NCBI GenBank assembly: GCA_001898185.1
Contig: MKTI01000004.1
Span: 1-64,000 of the forward strand
Reading direction: 5' to 3'
DNA from: Cellulomonas sp. 73-145
GTDB taxonomy: Bacteria > Actinomycetota > Actinomycetes > Actinomycetales > Cellulomonadaceae
DNA: 64,000 bases
Shown here: piece by piece, positions 6,939 to 16,224 of the stretch
How positions within the stretch are numbered: the first letter of the stretch is position 1
How the letters are laid out: each line of letters starts with the position of its first letter
The notes under the pieces: model-generated
Seen by the model: the letters and a program-made list of their open reading frames with translations, nothing else
The model's database searches: none
What the model was told of the DNA's origin: nothing
Made by a program: the position numbers and the translations under genes

Positions 6939-8901
6939 GGCTCACCATCCCCACGGTCTCGACGTTGACGCCGGCACCGGTCACCTCGGAGTAGCTGAGC
7001 ACCGCGAGGCGAGGCAGGCCGAGGGACACCAGCCGGCGCAGCGCCGGGCGGATGGTCGGCGCGCACACCAGCACCGCGGTGGTGCCCTCCGCCTCGGCCT
7101 CCGCCAGCGCCCCGCGCAGCCGGCCGAGCATCGTGTCGAGGATCTCGGGGTCGACCACCAGCTGGGTCCCGTGCTCGCCGGGACGCGACGACTCAACGAG
7201 CTGGTGCTCCAGCACCGGCTCGAGGGTGATCACGCGCAGCACGCCGTCGCGCGAGTGCGGTGCGACCAGGGCCGGGCCGAGCGCCGCACGCGCCGCCTCG
7301 ACCAGACCCTCTGGGTCCGTGGAGACGCGGGCGCGCAGCGTGAGCGCCTCGTAGATCCGCGACAGGTCCCGGATGGACACCCCCTCGGCGAGCAGGCCCT
7401 GCAGCACCCGCTGCACCTCGCCCAGCGAGAGCAGCGACGGCACCAGCTCCTCGACCACCGACGGGTTGACCTGCTTGACGCCCTCGGTCAGCACCCGCAC
7501 GTCCTCGCGGGACAGCAGCCGGTCGGCGTGCTGGCTGACCAGCTCGCCGAGGTGCGTCACCAGGACGGACACGCGGTCGACGACGGTGGCACCGGTCATC
7601 TCGGCGGCGTGCCGGAGCTCGGCCGGCACCCACTTGCCCGGCAGGCCGAACACCGGCTCCGCCACCGCCGAGCCGGGGAGGCCGGCCAGGTCGTCGCCGA
7701 GCGCCAGCACGCGTCCGGCCGGCGCCTGCCCACGGCCCACCTCGACGCCCGCGATGCGGACGACGTAGGTGGCCTGCGGCAGGTCGACGCTGTCGCGGGT
7801 CCGCACCGGCGGGACGACGACGCCGAGGTCCATCGCCGTCTTGCGCCGCAGCGAGCGCACGCGGCCCAGCAGGTCCCGCTCCGGGCCGCTGCCCACGAGG
7901 TCCACCAGGTCGGGCGCCAGCAGGATCTCCAGCGTCGGCACGCGCATCTGCTCGATCAGCTGCTCGGGGGTGTCCGCGGCCTCCGGTGCGGGACCGGCCG
8001 GCTTGGCGACGGCCTTCGCGGCCGCCTCGCGCCGCTCGGTGCTGCGGGCCCGCTGCGAGACGAGCAGCAGCACGCCGCCCACCAGCAGGAACGGCACCTT
8101 GGGCATGCCGGGCAGCAGGGCCAGGGCCACCGCGCCGCCGCCGGCGATCATCAGGGCGGTCTTGGACTGGGTCAGCTGCTTGGCGGCGGAGGAGCCCAGG
8201 TCCGCGTCGGCGCTGGCGCGGGTGACGACGATGCCGGTTGACACCGACAGCAGCAGCGCGGGGATCTGGGTGACCAGGCCGTCGCCGATGGTCAGCAGGC
8301 TGTAGCGGTTCAGGGCGTCGCCCATGGTCATCTTCATCTGGACCATGCCGATGATGAACCCGCCGACCAGGTTGATCACCGTGATGATGATTCCTGCGAC
8401 TGCATCGCCCTTGACGAACTTGGAGCCACCGTCCATCGCGCCGTAGAAGTCGGCCTCGGCGGCGACATCGGCGCGGCGGCGGCGCGCCGTGTCCTCGTCG
8501 ATCAGGCCTGAGTTCAGGTCGGCGTCGATCGCCATCTGCTTGCCGGGCATCGCGTCGAGCGTGAACCGGGCGCCCACCTCGGCGACGCGGCCGGCGCCCA
8601 CCACGAAGTGGCCGAACGCGTCGATGACGTGACCGGCGTACCCGTCGCGGAGGACGAGCCGGGTGCTCGCCACGTTGAGCCCCAGCCGGAACAGGGTGAA
8701 CACCAGGATCAGCGACGGGAACACCGAGAAGTCCAGCGGCCGGCGCACGTACATGCTGGTCAGCAGGATCACCAGCGCCGCGGTGATGTTGGCTGCGATC
8801 AGCACGTCCAGCAGCGCCGCCGGCAGCGGCACCACCAGCAGCAGCACGATGCCGACCACGCCGATCGGCACGGCCATCGCGGACAGGTCCTTGTTCTTCA
8901 T
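6916..8901 (-). CDS. flhA: Flagellar export apparatus protein FlhA
   Basis: Core membrane component of the flagellar type III export gate, 661 residues from the ATG opening MKNKDLSAMAVPIGVVGIVLL. The N-terminal half has about eight hydrophobic helices, including the conserved stretches FSVFPSLILVFTLFRLGLNVASTR and the FHIPEP loop region GKQMAIDADLNSGLIDE. After about residue 320 comes the soluble C-terminal domain that docks substrates and chaperones (conserved MRVPTLEILLAP and YEALTLRARVSTDPE). The longer upstream reading frame is out of family, and this start overlaps the flhB stop by four bases. It overlaps the flhF-like gene downstream. Confidence 0.97.
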   Translation of the reverse strand: MKNKDLSAMAVPIGVVGIVLLLVVPLPAALLDVLIAANITAALVILLTSMYVRRPLDFSVFPSLILVFTLFRLGLNVASTRLVLRDGYAGHVIDAFGHFVVGAGRVAEVGARFTLDAMPGKQMAIDADLNSGLIDEDTARRRRADVAAEADFYGAMDGGSKFVKGDAVAGIIITVINLVGGFIIGMVQMKMTMGDALNRYSLLTIGDGLVTQIPALLLSVSTGIVVTRASADADLGSSAAKQLTQSKTALMIAGGGAVALALLPGMPKVPFLLVGGVLLLVSQRARSTERREAAAKAVAKPAGPAPEAADTPEQLIEQMRVPTLEILLAPDLVDLVGSGPERDLLGRVRSLRRKTAMDLGVVVPPVRTRDSVDLPQATYVVRIAGVEVGRGQAPAGRVLALGDDLAGLPGSAVAEPVFGLPGKWVPAELRHAAEMTGATVVDRVSVLVTHLGELVSQHADRLLSREDVRVLTEGVKQVNPSVVEELVPSLLSLGEVQRVLQGLLAEGVSIRDLSRIYEALTLRARVSTDPEGLVEAARAALGPALVAPHSRDGVLRVITLEPVLEHQLVESSRPGEHGTQLVVDPEILDTMLGRLRGALAEAEAEGTTAVLVCAPTIRPALRRLVSLGLPRLAVLSYSEVTGAGVNVETVGMVSRGRALAA

Positions 8902-10181
8902 CGGCCGTCCTCCGGTCGAGCGGGTGAGTCTGCGGTGGTCGAGCGGGTGGTCGAGGTGGCGACAGCGAGGTCGTCGCTCGTGGGTGCCGGTGCTGCGGAG
9001 GCATCCGCAGCGGCGGCGGGGCGCCCGGCACGGGACCGGCTCGCCGCACGTGCGGCGGCACGGGCGACCGCGCGGTGGTCGGTGTGGTCGTCGGGCGCCA
9101 GCGTCGAGCCGCCGGGCACGTGGTGCTTGCCGACGGACGCCCCGCGCCGGCGCAGGGCCATGACGAACGCGAGCACGCGGGCGACGGCGGTGAACAGGTG
9201 CTCCGGGATCTCCGCGCCGATCTCGCACGCGGCGTGCAGGGCACGGGCGAGCGGGATGTCCTCCACGAGCGGCACGTGCTCCTCGGTGGCCTTCTCACGG
9301 ATCTTCGCGGCGACGGCACCGGCCCCCTTGGCCACCACGCGCGGCGCGCCCTTGCCGGGCTCGTACCGCAGCGCCACGGCGACGTGCGTGGGGTTGACCA
9401 GCACCACGTCCGCCTCACGGACGGCCTGCATCATGCGCTGGCGGCTCATCTGGTGCTGCCGGGCGCGGATGGCGGCCTTGACCTGCGGGTCGCCCTCGTT
9501 GCGCTTGTTCTCCTCCTTGAGCTCACGCATCGTCATCCGCGTGTGCTTCCGGTTGCGGCGGATCACGGTGACCACGTCCACCAGGCCGAGCAGCAGGCCG
9601 GCGGCGATGCCGGCGCGCAGGAGGGACGAGACGCCGGAGCCCGCCTCGTGCAGCAGCTGGGTCAGCGGCAGCTGACCGGAGGCGATCAGCACCGGCAGCA
9701 GCGCCTTGATGGCCATCCAGAGCGCGAGCCCGACGGCGAGGGACTTCCCCAGCGTCATCGCGAGCTGGCCCCAGGCGTGCCCGCCGACCATCCGCTTGAC
9801 GCCGCTGACGGGGTTGAACTGCTGCACCTGCGGCTTGGGCGAGCGCACGTGGATGCCGCCCTGCGCCGCGGCCACCACCAGCGTGACGGCCACCACCACG
9901 ATCAGCAGGGGCGCGAGCGTCGAGACGGCCGAGCGCATGCCCGTCTCCAGGGCCGTCACGGCGAGGGCCGGCTCGGGGTGCGCGGCCAGCCGCTGCAGCG
10001 AGCCCAGCTGCTCCATCCCGGCCTGCCGCCCACGGGACAGCACGCCGGGCAGCATCACCACGGCCGCACCGACCCCGACCCACGCGGACAGGTCCTGCGA
10101 GCGGGAGAGGCTGCCCTTGCGGCGCACCTCCTTCAGGTGCCGGTCGGTGGCCTTCTGGTTGCGCTCCTGACCGTCGCTCAC
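8898..10181 (-). CDS. flhB: Flagellar export switch protein FlhB
   Basis: Export-gate membrane protein that switches substrate class from rod/hook to filament by cleaving itself. 427 residues from a GTG start. It has four membrane helices in about 1-205, then the cytoplasmic part with the autocleavage motif NPTH at residues 263-266 (VLVNPTHVAVALRYEP), followed by the conserved GAPRVVAKGAG and VPLVEDIPLARAL. About 75 extra residues of Ala/Thr/Arg-rich sequence follow the conserved domain, making it longer than the usual 350-380. Four-base overlaps with fliR and flhA. Confidence 0.97.
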   Translation of the reverse strand: MSDGQERNQKATDRHLKEVRRKGSLSRSQDLSAWVGVGAAVVMLPGVLSRGRQAGMEQLGSLQRLAAHPEPALAVTALETGMRSAVSTLAPLLIVVVAVTLVVAAAQGGIHVRSPKPQVQQFNPVSGVKRMVGGHAWGQLAMTLGKSLAVGLALWMAIKALLPVLIASGQLPLTQLLHEAGSGVSSLLRAGIAAGLLLGLVDVVTVIRRNRKHTRMTMRELKEENKRNEGDPQVKAAIRARQHQMSRQRMMQAVREADVVLVNPTHVAVALRYEPGKGAPRVVAKGAGAVAAKIREKATEEHVPLVEDIPLARALHAACEIGAEIPEHLFTAVARVLAFVMALRRRGASVGKHHVPGGSTLAPDDHTDHRAVARAAARAASRSRAGRPAAAADASAAPAPTSDDLAVATSTTRSTTADSPARPEDGR

Positions 10182-10954
10182 GGCTGCACCCCCTGCATCA
10201 GGTGGGTGGCCGTCCCGGACAGGCCGGCCAGCACGCCCGGCATCGTGAGCACCACGTAGCCGCCCAGGCTGACGGTCAGCAGGATCTTCAGCGGGAAGCC
10301 CATCGCGAAGGCGTTCAGCGCCGGTGCGACGCGGGTGAGCAGCCCCAGGCCGACGTCGGCGAGGAAGAGCACGACGATCAGCGGACCGGCGATCTGCAGC
10401 GCCGACACCGTCATGCCGGTCAGCCCGCTGATGGAGGCCTTGGCCAGGGCCGCCGGCGCCAGGCCCATGCCGATCGGCAGGGAGTCGAAGCTGCGCACCA
10501 GGCCGAGCAGCATCACGTGGTGCGCGTCCGAGGCGACGAGCAGCGCCACCACCAGCAGCTGGTAGAGCCGCGCGAACGTCGCGCCGTTGACCAGGTTCAG
10601 CGGGTCGAAGGCGGTGGCCAGCTGGAACCCACCGAACAGGTCGATCAGCCCCCCGGCGGACTGCACCGCGGCGAACACGAGCCAGACCAGGAACCCGAGC
10701 GCCAGGCCGATCAGCGCCTGCAGCGCCACGTCGCCGACCAACGGGGCGACCGACGTCGTCGCCACCCGCGGCAGCCGGGCCTGCACCACCAGCGCCAGGC
10801 CCAGGCCCAGCGCCACCTTCACCGGGCCGGGCACGCCCTTGTTGGCGAACGGCGGCGCGACGACGAGGAACGCGGTGATCCGCACGGCCGCGAGCGCCGT
10901 GGTCTCGATGACGTCGAGCGGGACGTCCACCGCCAGGTCCGGGGAGAAGGCCAT
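10178..10954 (-). CDS. fliR: Flagellar export apparatus protein FliR
   Basis: 258-residue polytopic membrane protein of the export gate, forming the FliP-FliQ-FliR core inside the MS ring. Six or so hydrophobic segments cover most of its length. Recognisable parts are RITAFLVVAPPFANKGVPGPVKVALGLGLAL near the start, IDLFGGFQLATAFDPL in the middle and the terminal GFPLKILLTVSLGGYVVL. It lies 13 bases after fliQ and overlaps flhB by four bases. Confidence 0.96.
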   Translation of the reverse strand: MAFSPDLAVDVPLDVIETTALAAVRITAFLVVAPPFANKGVPGPVKVALGLGLALVVQARLPRVATTSVAPLVGDVALQALIGLALGFLVWLVFAAVQSAGGLIDLFGGFQLATAFDPLNLVNGATFARLYQLLVVALLVASDAHHVMLLGLVRSFDSLPIGMGLAPAALAKASISGLTGMTVSALQIAGPLIVVLFLADVGLGLLTRVAPALNAFAMGFPLKILLTVSLGGYVVLTMPGVLAGLSGTATHLMQGVQP

Positions 10955-10967
10955 CTGCGTGCCCGGC

Positions 10968-11240
10968 TCAGTGCCCGACGAGCGCGGGCATCCGCGTGTA
11001 CAGGTCGGTGGTGAACGTGACGATCGTCGAGATCATCCAGTGGCCGGTGACCACCAGGGCGATCGCGGCACCCAGCGCCTTGGGCACGAAGCTGAGCGTG
11101 ACCTCCTGCACCTGGGTCATCGACTGCACCAGGGACACGACGAGCCCGATCACCAGGGCGGTCACCAGCACGGGTGCGCAGAGCTTGGCGGCGACCATCA
11201 GGGCCTGCACCGCGATGTCGAGGACCGCCTCGGTGGTCAT
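10968..11240 (-). CDS. fliQ: Flagellar export apparatus protein FliQ
   Basis: Small export-gate subunit of 90 residues, the typical length. Two hydrophobic helices (about 15-38 and 52-75) flank the conserved turn SLVQSMTQVQEVTLSFVPKAL. The ATG overlaps the fliP stop by four bases, so it is coupled in the fliO-fliP-fliQ-fliR order found in most flagellar loci. Confidence 0.96.
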   Translation of the reverse strand: MTTEAVLDIAVQALMVAAKLCAPVLVTALVIGLVVSLVQSMTQVQEVTLSFVPKALGAAIALVVTGHWMISTIVTFTTDLYTRMPALVGH

Positions 11241-12232
11241 CCGCCGGCCCCCGTGTACGAGCCGAGCAGGGCCTTGATCACCAGGCCCCAGCCGTCCACC
11301 AGCACGAACAGCAGCAGCTTGAACGGCAGGGAGACCATGACGGGCGGCAGCATCATCATGCCCATCGCCATCAACGAGCTGGAGACGACCAGGTCGATCA
11401 CCAGGAACGGCACGAAGATGACGAAGCCCATGATGAACGCGGCCCGCAGCTCGGAGAGCATGAACGCCGGCGCGAGCGTGGTGAACGGCACGTCGGCCGC
11501 CGACTGCGGGTTGGGCCGCTGGGCGGCACGCGTCACCAGCGCCAGGTCCTGCTCGCGGGTGTGCGCCACCATGAACGTCGCCAGGGGCTTCTCCCCCGCG
11601 CCGATCGCCTGCGAGAAGCTCGTCTCGCCGTGCAGGTAGGGCTGCACCGCCTGGGTGTTGATGTCCCCGATGGTCGGCGCCATCACGAACAGGGACAGGA
11701 AGAGCGCGAGGCCGGCGATCGCCTGGTTGGGCGGGACGCCCTGCAGGCCCAGCGCGTTCCGGGTCATGGCCAGGACCACGAAGATCTTGGTGAAGCTGGT
11801 GGTCATGATCAGCAGCGACGGCGCGACGGACAGCACCGTGATCCCCAGCAGCACCGTGATCGAGCTGCTCGGGGTGCCGTCCACGCCGTTCACGCTGACG
11901 TGCACCGAGCCGGGGGCGGCCGGGGTGGCGGCGGGCGTCGGCTGGGCGGGCGCCGCGGGCGCGGTCGGTCCGGCAGCGGGGACGACAGCGGCGGGGACGA
12001 CGAAGGACGCCGGGATCGCCGCGGCGGCGGCCGCGACAGGTGCAGCCGCCGTCGTCGACCGGGCCGGGGTGTCGGCGACCGCGCCCGACGAGGCGAGCAG
12101 CACCAGGCCGCCGGCCAGACAAAGCGCCGCCAGCAGCCGCAGGGCGCGCACCACGCGCGCCGGGGCGGCGACCTGCGCCAGCTCCGGCTCGACCACGGTG
12201 CGCGCGCCGGTGCCGCGGCGCGGAGCGAACAT
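11237..12232 (-). CDS. fliP: Flagellar export apparatus protein FliP
   Basis: Export-gate subunit of 331 residues. The start is taken at the ATG sharing bases with the fliO stop (TGATG); an upstream alternative at 12280 lies inside fliO. A signal-like helix (about 28-50, LRLLAALCLAGGLVLLASSG) is followed by an Ala/Pro-rich spacer of about 60 residues, which is longer than usual. The conserved FliP core then starts at ITVLLGITVLSVAPSLLIMT and contains FTKIFVVLAMTRNALGLQ and the terminal MMMLPPVMVSLPFKLLLFVL. Confidence 0.95.
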   Translation of the reverse strand: MFAPRRGTGARTVVEPELAQVAAPARVVRALRLLAALCLAGGLVLLASSGAVADTPARSTTAAAPVAAAAAAIPASFVVPAAVVPAAGPTAPAAPAQPTPAATPAAPGSVHVSVNGVDGTPSSSITVLLGITVLSVAPSLLIMTTSFTKIFVVLAMTRNALGLQGVPPNQAIAGLALFLSLFVMAPTIGDINTQAVQPYLHGETSFSQAIGAGEKPLATFMVAHTREQDLALVTRAAQRPNPQSAADVPFTTLAPAFMLSELRAAFIMGFVIFVPFLVIDLVVSSSLMAMGMMMLPPVMVSLPFKLLLFVLVDGWGLVIKALLGSYTGAGG

Positions 12233-12780
12233 CACCGGCGGACCGTCCGGTCCTGCAGCGCACGGACCGCTGCACGCCACGTCTGGGGGGACAGCACGGA
12301 ACCGGCCAGCGCCCCGGCCAGCGCGGACTGGTGGGACGCATCGTCGAGCGCGGGACGCGGGTGGGGCACGGCACCGAGAGCCGGCCCGGCACCCGGCAGG
12401 CCAGGCGTGCCGCCGACGACCGGCCCCAGGACGCCGGCGCCGGCAAGCGTGCTCGTCGTGACCGCCGCCTGCTTGGCCGCCTTGGTGCCCGTCCGGTCGC
12501 CGGCCACACCGGCCGGCGCGCTGGCCACCGGACCCAGCTCGGTCAGCAGCTGCACGGACGTGTCGCTGAAGCCGACCAGCAGCCGCCGGTCGCCGGCGGC
12601 GATCACCGCGACGCCGGAGTGCCGGCCCAGACCCTGCCGGCCCACCACGTGCACGTCCGCCTCGCGCGTGCGCTCCGCGGCGCGACCGGCGGACATCCGC
12701 CGGCCGACGTACACGATGAGCGCGATCACGACGCCGAGGGAGACGGCGACCCGCAGCAGCACCAGAAGGGTCTCGCCCAT
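12232..12780 (-). CDS. fliO: Flagellar protein FliO
   Basis: Bitopic membrane protein assisting FliP assembly, 182 residues. One N-terminal membrane helix (about 4-25, TLLVLLRVAVSLGVVIALIVY) precedes the cytoplasmic FliO domain (VHVVGRQGLGRHSGVAVIAAGDRRLLVGFSDTS). The last 90 residues are Ala/Gly-rich and not conserved. It is coupled by TGATG overlaps to fliN upstream and fliP downstream. The family is weakly conserved, so synteny carries much of the call. Confidence 0.88.
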   Translation of the reverse strand: MGETLLVLLRVAVSLGVVIALIVYVGRRMSAGRAAERTREADVHVVGRQGLGRHSGVAVIAAGDRRLLVGFSDTSVQLLTELGPVASAPAGVAGDRTGTKAAKQAAVTTSTLAGAGVLGPVVGGTPGLPGAGPALGAVPHPRPALDDASHQSALAGALAGSVLSPQTWRAAVRALQDRTVRR

Positions 12781-13493
12781 CAGCGGTCGGCCTCCACGCC
12801 GGACACGATCTCGGTGATCCGGACGCCGTACTCCTCGTCCACCACGACGACCTCGCCGCGGGCGATCAGGCGGCCGTTGATCATCACGTCTGCCGGCGCA
12901 CCGGCCGCGCGGTCCAGCTCGAGCACCGTGCCGGGGGCGAGCTCGAGCACCTGCCGCAGCGGCAGGCGAGCCCGGCCCAGCTCGGCCGTCAGGGTCATGT
13001 CGACGTCGTAGAGCACGCGCATGCTGGCCCGCGGGGTCGGCACGGCCGAGGCGCCGCCGGCCACCGGCACGCGCCCGCCGCGCACCCGCACCGCGAACCA
13101 GCCGAGCGTGGTGCCCGCGGCCTGCAGGGCGAACAGCTGGGAGTCGTCGGTCAGCACGCTGCCCGCGGAGTCGGTCCGGGCGGACTCCAGCACGCCGGTG
13201 CCGAGCCGGGCGGCCGCAGCCTCCAGCGCCGGACGCAGCGCATCGGTCAGCGCCACGGGGGTGCCCTCGCTGACGCCGGCCGCGGTCAGCTCGGCGACCA
13301 CGGCCTCGGCGACCACCACCAGCTCGGCGCTGGGCGACCCGACGAACGAGGCGACCACCGCGACGGCGTCCGGGTCCGGCCGGTCACCGGGGGCGGCCGG
13401 CACCGCGACCAGCGGCACCGTCGAGGGGACCATCGCCGCCGCCGCGCCTGCGACCGCCTGCACCTCCAGGTCGCTCACAGTGGTGGCGTTCAT
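12780..13493 (-). CDS. fliN: Flagellar switch protein FliN with N-terminal extension
   Basis: C-ring switch component, 237 residues. The last 80 or so residues are the SpoA domain: VLYDVDMTLTAELGRARLPL, LELAPGTVLELDRAAGAPADVMINGRLIARGEVVVVDEEYGVRITEI. The first 150 residues form an additional domain with alternating hydrophobic strands (VAVVASFVGSPSAELVVVAEAVV; LFALQAAGTTLGWFAVRV), so the layout resembles FliY more than the short enteric FliN. It overlaps fliM and fliO. The role of the extra domain, whether CheY-P binding or phosphatase-like, cannot be decided from sequence alone. Confidence 0.92.
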   Translation of the reverse strand: MNATTVSDLEVQAVAGAAAAMVPSTVPLVAVPAAPGDRPDPDAVAVVASFVGSPSAELVVVAEAVVAELTAAGVSEGTPVALTDALRPALEAAAARLGTGVLESARTDSAGSVLTDDSQLFALQAAGTTLGWFAVRVRGGRVPVAGGASAVPTPRASMRVLYDVDMTLTAELGRARLPLRQVLELAPGTVLELDRAAGAPADVMINGRLIARGEVVVVDEEYGVRITEIVSGVEADR

Positions 13494-14542
13494 GCGTTCT
13501 CCTCCTCGACGTCGACCACCCGGCAGGCGAGCCGGGAGCCCTGGCTGCCCACGGCAGCGCGGGCGAGCACCACACCGTCGACGACCACGTCGAGCGGACG
13601 GGTGGCGGGATGCTGCAACGGCAGGACGTCGCCGACGGCGAGCCCCACCACCTCCGGGGGGCGGACGGTGACGGGCGCGAACCGCACCACCAGGTCCACC
13701 GGGACCGCGGTCACGGCCACCTCGAGTTGCGCGCGCGCGTTGGCCGCCTCGCGCCGGTCGTCCTCCGACCGGGTCTCGTCCGTCTCGGCCAGCCGCATCG
13801 CGGCCAGCAGGTTCTCCGCCGGGACCATCAGCGTCGCGGTGTCCACCCGCTCGCCGGTGTGCAGCGTGAACCGGGCGACCAGCACGGCGTCGCTGGCCGG
13901 CACCGCCTGGACGAACTGGGGGCTGTACTGGACCGCCCGCATCGACAGGCTGAGCGGTGCGACCGTCGTGAAGGCGTACCGCAGGTCGTCCAGCGCGGGC
14001 TGGAGCAGCTCGCGGACCACGGTCAGCTCGATGTCGGTCAGCTCGCGGCCCTCGCGGTCGTCACCGAGCCCGGTGCCGCCGAACAGGTAGTCGACCCACA
14101 CCATCACGGTCTCCACCGGCGTCTGCAGCAGCGCCGTCTGGCGGGTCTGCTCGACGGTGCACACCATGAGCGCGGTGCGGGCGGGCAGCGTGCCGACGTA
14201 CTCGTCGTACGGCATCAGCTCGACGCGGTCGCACGTCGCGGAGCACAGCGCGCGCAGGCGCGAGGTCAGCTGGGTGCCCCACATGCGGGCGAACCGCTCG
14301 AGGGCCATCTCCAGCCGGCGGCCGTGGTCGCGGGCGAGGGTCATCGGGCGGCGGAAGTCGTACAGCTCGGGCTCGGCGTTGCGCGCGCGGCCCGTCGCCG
14401 TCCGGGATGCGGACCCCGGTGCGGACCGGGGCGCGGGCACGCCGAGGGTCGCCTCCGGCGCCTGGGGGGCTGTCACGAGCAGCCCATCGGCGGGCAGCAC
14501 GGCTTCCTGAGCGAAACGTGTGCGAGAGCCGCTCACGTGCAT
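13490..14542 (-). CDS. fliM: Flagellar motor switch protein FliM
   Basis: Central C-ring protein that binds CheY-P and sets rotation direction. I start it at the ATG at 14542 (350 residues), which follows GGGGAAG. An in-frame GTG at 14563 would add seven residues. Visible: a diverged N-terminal CheY-binding segment, the middle domain (YDFRRPMTLARDHGRRLEMALERFARMWGTQL), the conserved GTGLGDDREGRELTDIELTVV, and a C-terminal SpoA domain (LAVGDVLPLQHPATRPLDVVVDGVVLARA). A two-hairpin element separates it from fliL upstream, while downstream it is tightly coupled to fliN. Confidence 0.94.
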   Translation of the reverse strand: MHVSGSRTRFAQEAVLPADGLLVTAPQAPEATLGVPAPRSAPGSASRTATGRARNAEPELYDFRRPMTLARDHGRRLEMALERFARMWGTQLTSRLRALCSATCDRVELMPYDEYVGTLPARTALMVCTVEQTRQTALLQTPVETVMVWVDYLFGGTGLGDDREGRELTDIELTVVRELLQPALDDLRYAFTTVAPLSLSMRAVQYSPQFVQAVPASDAVLVARFTLHTGERVDTATLMVPAENLLAAMRLAETDETRSEDDRREAANARAQLEVAVTAVPVDLVVRFAPVTVRPPEVVGLAVGDVLPLQHPATRPLDVVVDGVVLARAAVGSQGSRLACRVVDVEEENA

Positions 14543-14647
14543 CTGGTCGTGCTTCCCCGCCACCGGCCGTCGTGGCCGGCGCCTCGTGGTGCTGTGCCCG
14601 AACGAGGACTACGGGGCGGTGCGGCGCCCTCCATGGCGCCCCGGGTG

Positions 14648-14694
14648 CGCCGGGCTGGTGCCCGGCGGGACGGTGCGGCGGTCCGTGCCGCCGC
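14648..14694 (-). terminator. Double hairpin between fliL and fliM
   Basis: Two consecutive hairpins just after the fliL stop: an 8-bp stem (14648-14655 with 14660-14667) and a 7-bp stem (14675-14681 with 14688-14694). Likely a partial terminator that lowers readthrough into fliM. No U-tract. Confidence 0.5.
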
Positions 14695-14700
14695 TGACCG

Positions 14701-15225
14701 TCACTGGGTGACGAAGTTCGTCAGGTAGAGGTCCATCACCTCCCCCTTGTAGGCCTTCTCCAGGGAGGTCAGCAGCTCCGCCTTCATCTTGTCCCGCGTG
14801 GCGGCGTCGGAGACCTCGGCCACCGTGTGGCCGGAGAACTCCGCGATCGCCAGGTCGAGAGCACGGGACGGGTTGGGGGCCGTCTTGGTCTCCTTGGTCA
14901 GCTGCAGGCCCATGCCGAGGCGCAGGTAGTGGCCGTCCGCGAGGTTGATGCTGATCGCGTCGACCGTGAGCACCTCACCGGCGACCGGCGTCGGTGTCGC
15001 GTGCGCCTTGGGCGTCCCGCCGGTGGGCCGCAGGAAGAACCAGTAGCCCGCGCCGCCGCCGAGCAGCAGCACGACGACCAGCACGACGACCAGGAGCTTC
15101 TTGGACTTCTTCGGCTTCTTGTCCGCCGGCGGCTCGGCCGGCGTGCGGGAGCCGATGGTCGAGGACGGCGACGACGGCCGGGGGGCGCCGATCTTCTGCG
15201 AGATGATCCGCTGCTCGGTGGGCAC
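14701..15225 (-). CDS. fliL: Flagellar basal body-associated protein FliL
   Basis: Inner-membrane protein supporting stator function, 174 residues. A polar N-terminus rich in Pro/Ser/Lys precedes one membrane helix at about 43-64 (KLLVVVLVVVLLLGGGAGYWFFL). The extracytoplasmic FliL domain runs from about residue 85 to the end (VLTVDAISINLADGHYLRLGMGLQLT, then DLAIAEFSGHTVAEVSD, ending YLTNFVTQ). It lies 84 bases after motB and likely shares the flbD-motA-motB transcript. Confidence 0.94.
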   Translation of the reverse strand: MPTEQRIISQKIGAPRPSSPSSTIGSRTPAEPPADKKPKKSKKLLVVVLVVVLLLGGGAGYWFFLRPTGGTPKAHATPTPVAGEVLTVDAISINLADGHYLRLGMGLQLTKETKTAPNPSRALDLAIAEFSGHTVAEVSDAATRDKMKAELLTSLEKAYKGEVMDLYLTNFVTQ

Positions 15226-15309
15226 TGGCTCCTCCTTCGGGTGTCTGGTTCGGGTGACGGTTTCGAGGGTCTGGGTGGGGCGGTCGCGGCAGGGCGGGTC
15301 GCGGCGGGG

Positions 15310-16224
15310 TCAGCCGCCGGCCGCGACGATCGGCAGCAGCTTGCGGACCGCGTCGGGTGCGCTGGACAGCACCACCAGGTCCACCCGCCGGTTGGCCGCG
15401 AGCGCCTGGTCGTCGGCACCGGGCACCTCCGGGCGGGCGTCGCCGAAGCCGACCGCCATGATCCGGTCCGCCGGCATGGCGTCGGACTCGACCAGCCGGC
15501 GCAGCACCTGCGTGGCCCGGTCGGAGGACAGCTCCCAGTTGGTGGCGTACTTGCCCGAGCCGGACACCGGCAGGGTGTTGGCGTGCCCCTCGATGGACAC
15601 CTGCTCGGAGATGCCGCGCAGCGTGGGCGAGAGGGTGTCGATCACCCGCTGGGACGTCGGCGTCAGCTGCGCCGACTCGGGACCGAAGAAGACGTCCTGG
15701 GCGACCAGGCCGATGATCAGACCGCGCTCGGTGATCTTGTAGTCCACCGCGTCGCTGAGGCCGACGGCCCCGAGCTCCGACTTGATCGCGTCGCGGATCT
15801 GCTCCAGGTGCGCCGCCTCGGCCCGCGCCGCGAGCAGCAGCTTCGGGTCGGTCGTCGGCGAGTTCGCGGCCGGCTTCGCCCCCGCCGCCTGCGGGGCGCT
15901 CGCCTGCTGGCCCAGCCCCTTGTCGGCGGTGACCAGGCCGGCCGTGCCCACCTCGTTCGCGTTGGTCGCGGCGCTGACGCCGTCCAGCACGCCCGGGTTG
16001 GAGTCGAGCACCGAGCTGTGCACCGTGCCCTGCCCGAAGCCGGTCGCCAGCGAGTCGCGCAGCGCGGTGAACTTCTGCTGGTCCACCTGGCTGATCGCGA
16101 ACAGCACGATGAACAGGCCCATCAGCACGGTCATCATGTCCGAGTAGCTGACCGCCCAGCGCTCGGCGTTGGTGTGCTCCTCGTCGTCGACCTTCTTGCG
16201 CCGACGGCGCGGCGGGGTGCTCAT
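15310..16224 (-). CDS. motB: Flagellar stator protein MotB
   Basis: Peptidoglycan-anchored stator subunit, 304 residues from the ATG overlapping the motA stop. The single membrane helix carries the proton-accepting Asp29 in SYSDMMTVLMGLFIVLFAIS. A linker follows, then the OmpA/MotB peptidoglycan-binding domain (VSIEGHANTLPVSG, NWELSSDRATQVLRRL, ANRRVDLVVLS). The Asp predicts a proton-driven motor; ion specificity is inferred only. Confidence 0.96.
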   Translation of the reverse strand: MSTPPRRRRKKVDDEEHTNAERWAVSYSDMMTVLMGLFIVLFAISQVDQQKFTALRDSLATGFGQGTVHSSVLDSNPGVLDGVSAATNANEVGTAGLVTADKGLGQQASAPQAAGAKPAANSPTTDPKLLLAARAEAAHLEQIRDAIKSELGAVGLSDAVDYKITERGLIIGLVAQDVFFGPESAQLTPTSQRVIDTLSPTLRGISEQVSIEGHANTLPVSGSGKYATNWELSSDRATQVLRRLVESDAMPADRIMAVGFGDARPEVPGADDQALAANRRVDLVVLSSAPDAVRKLLPIVAAGG

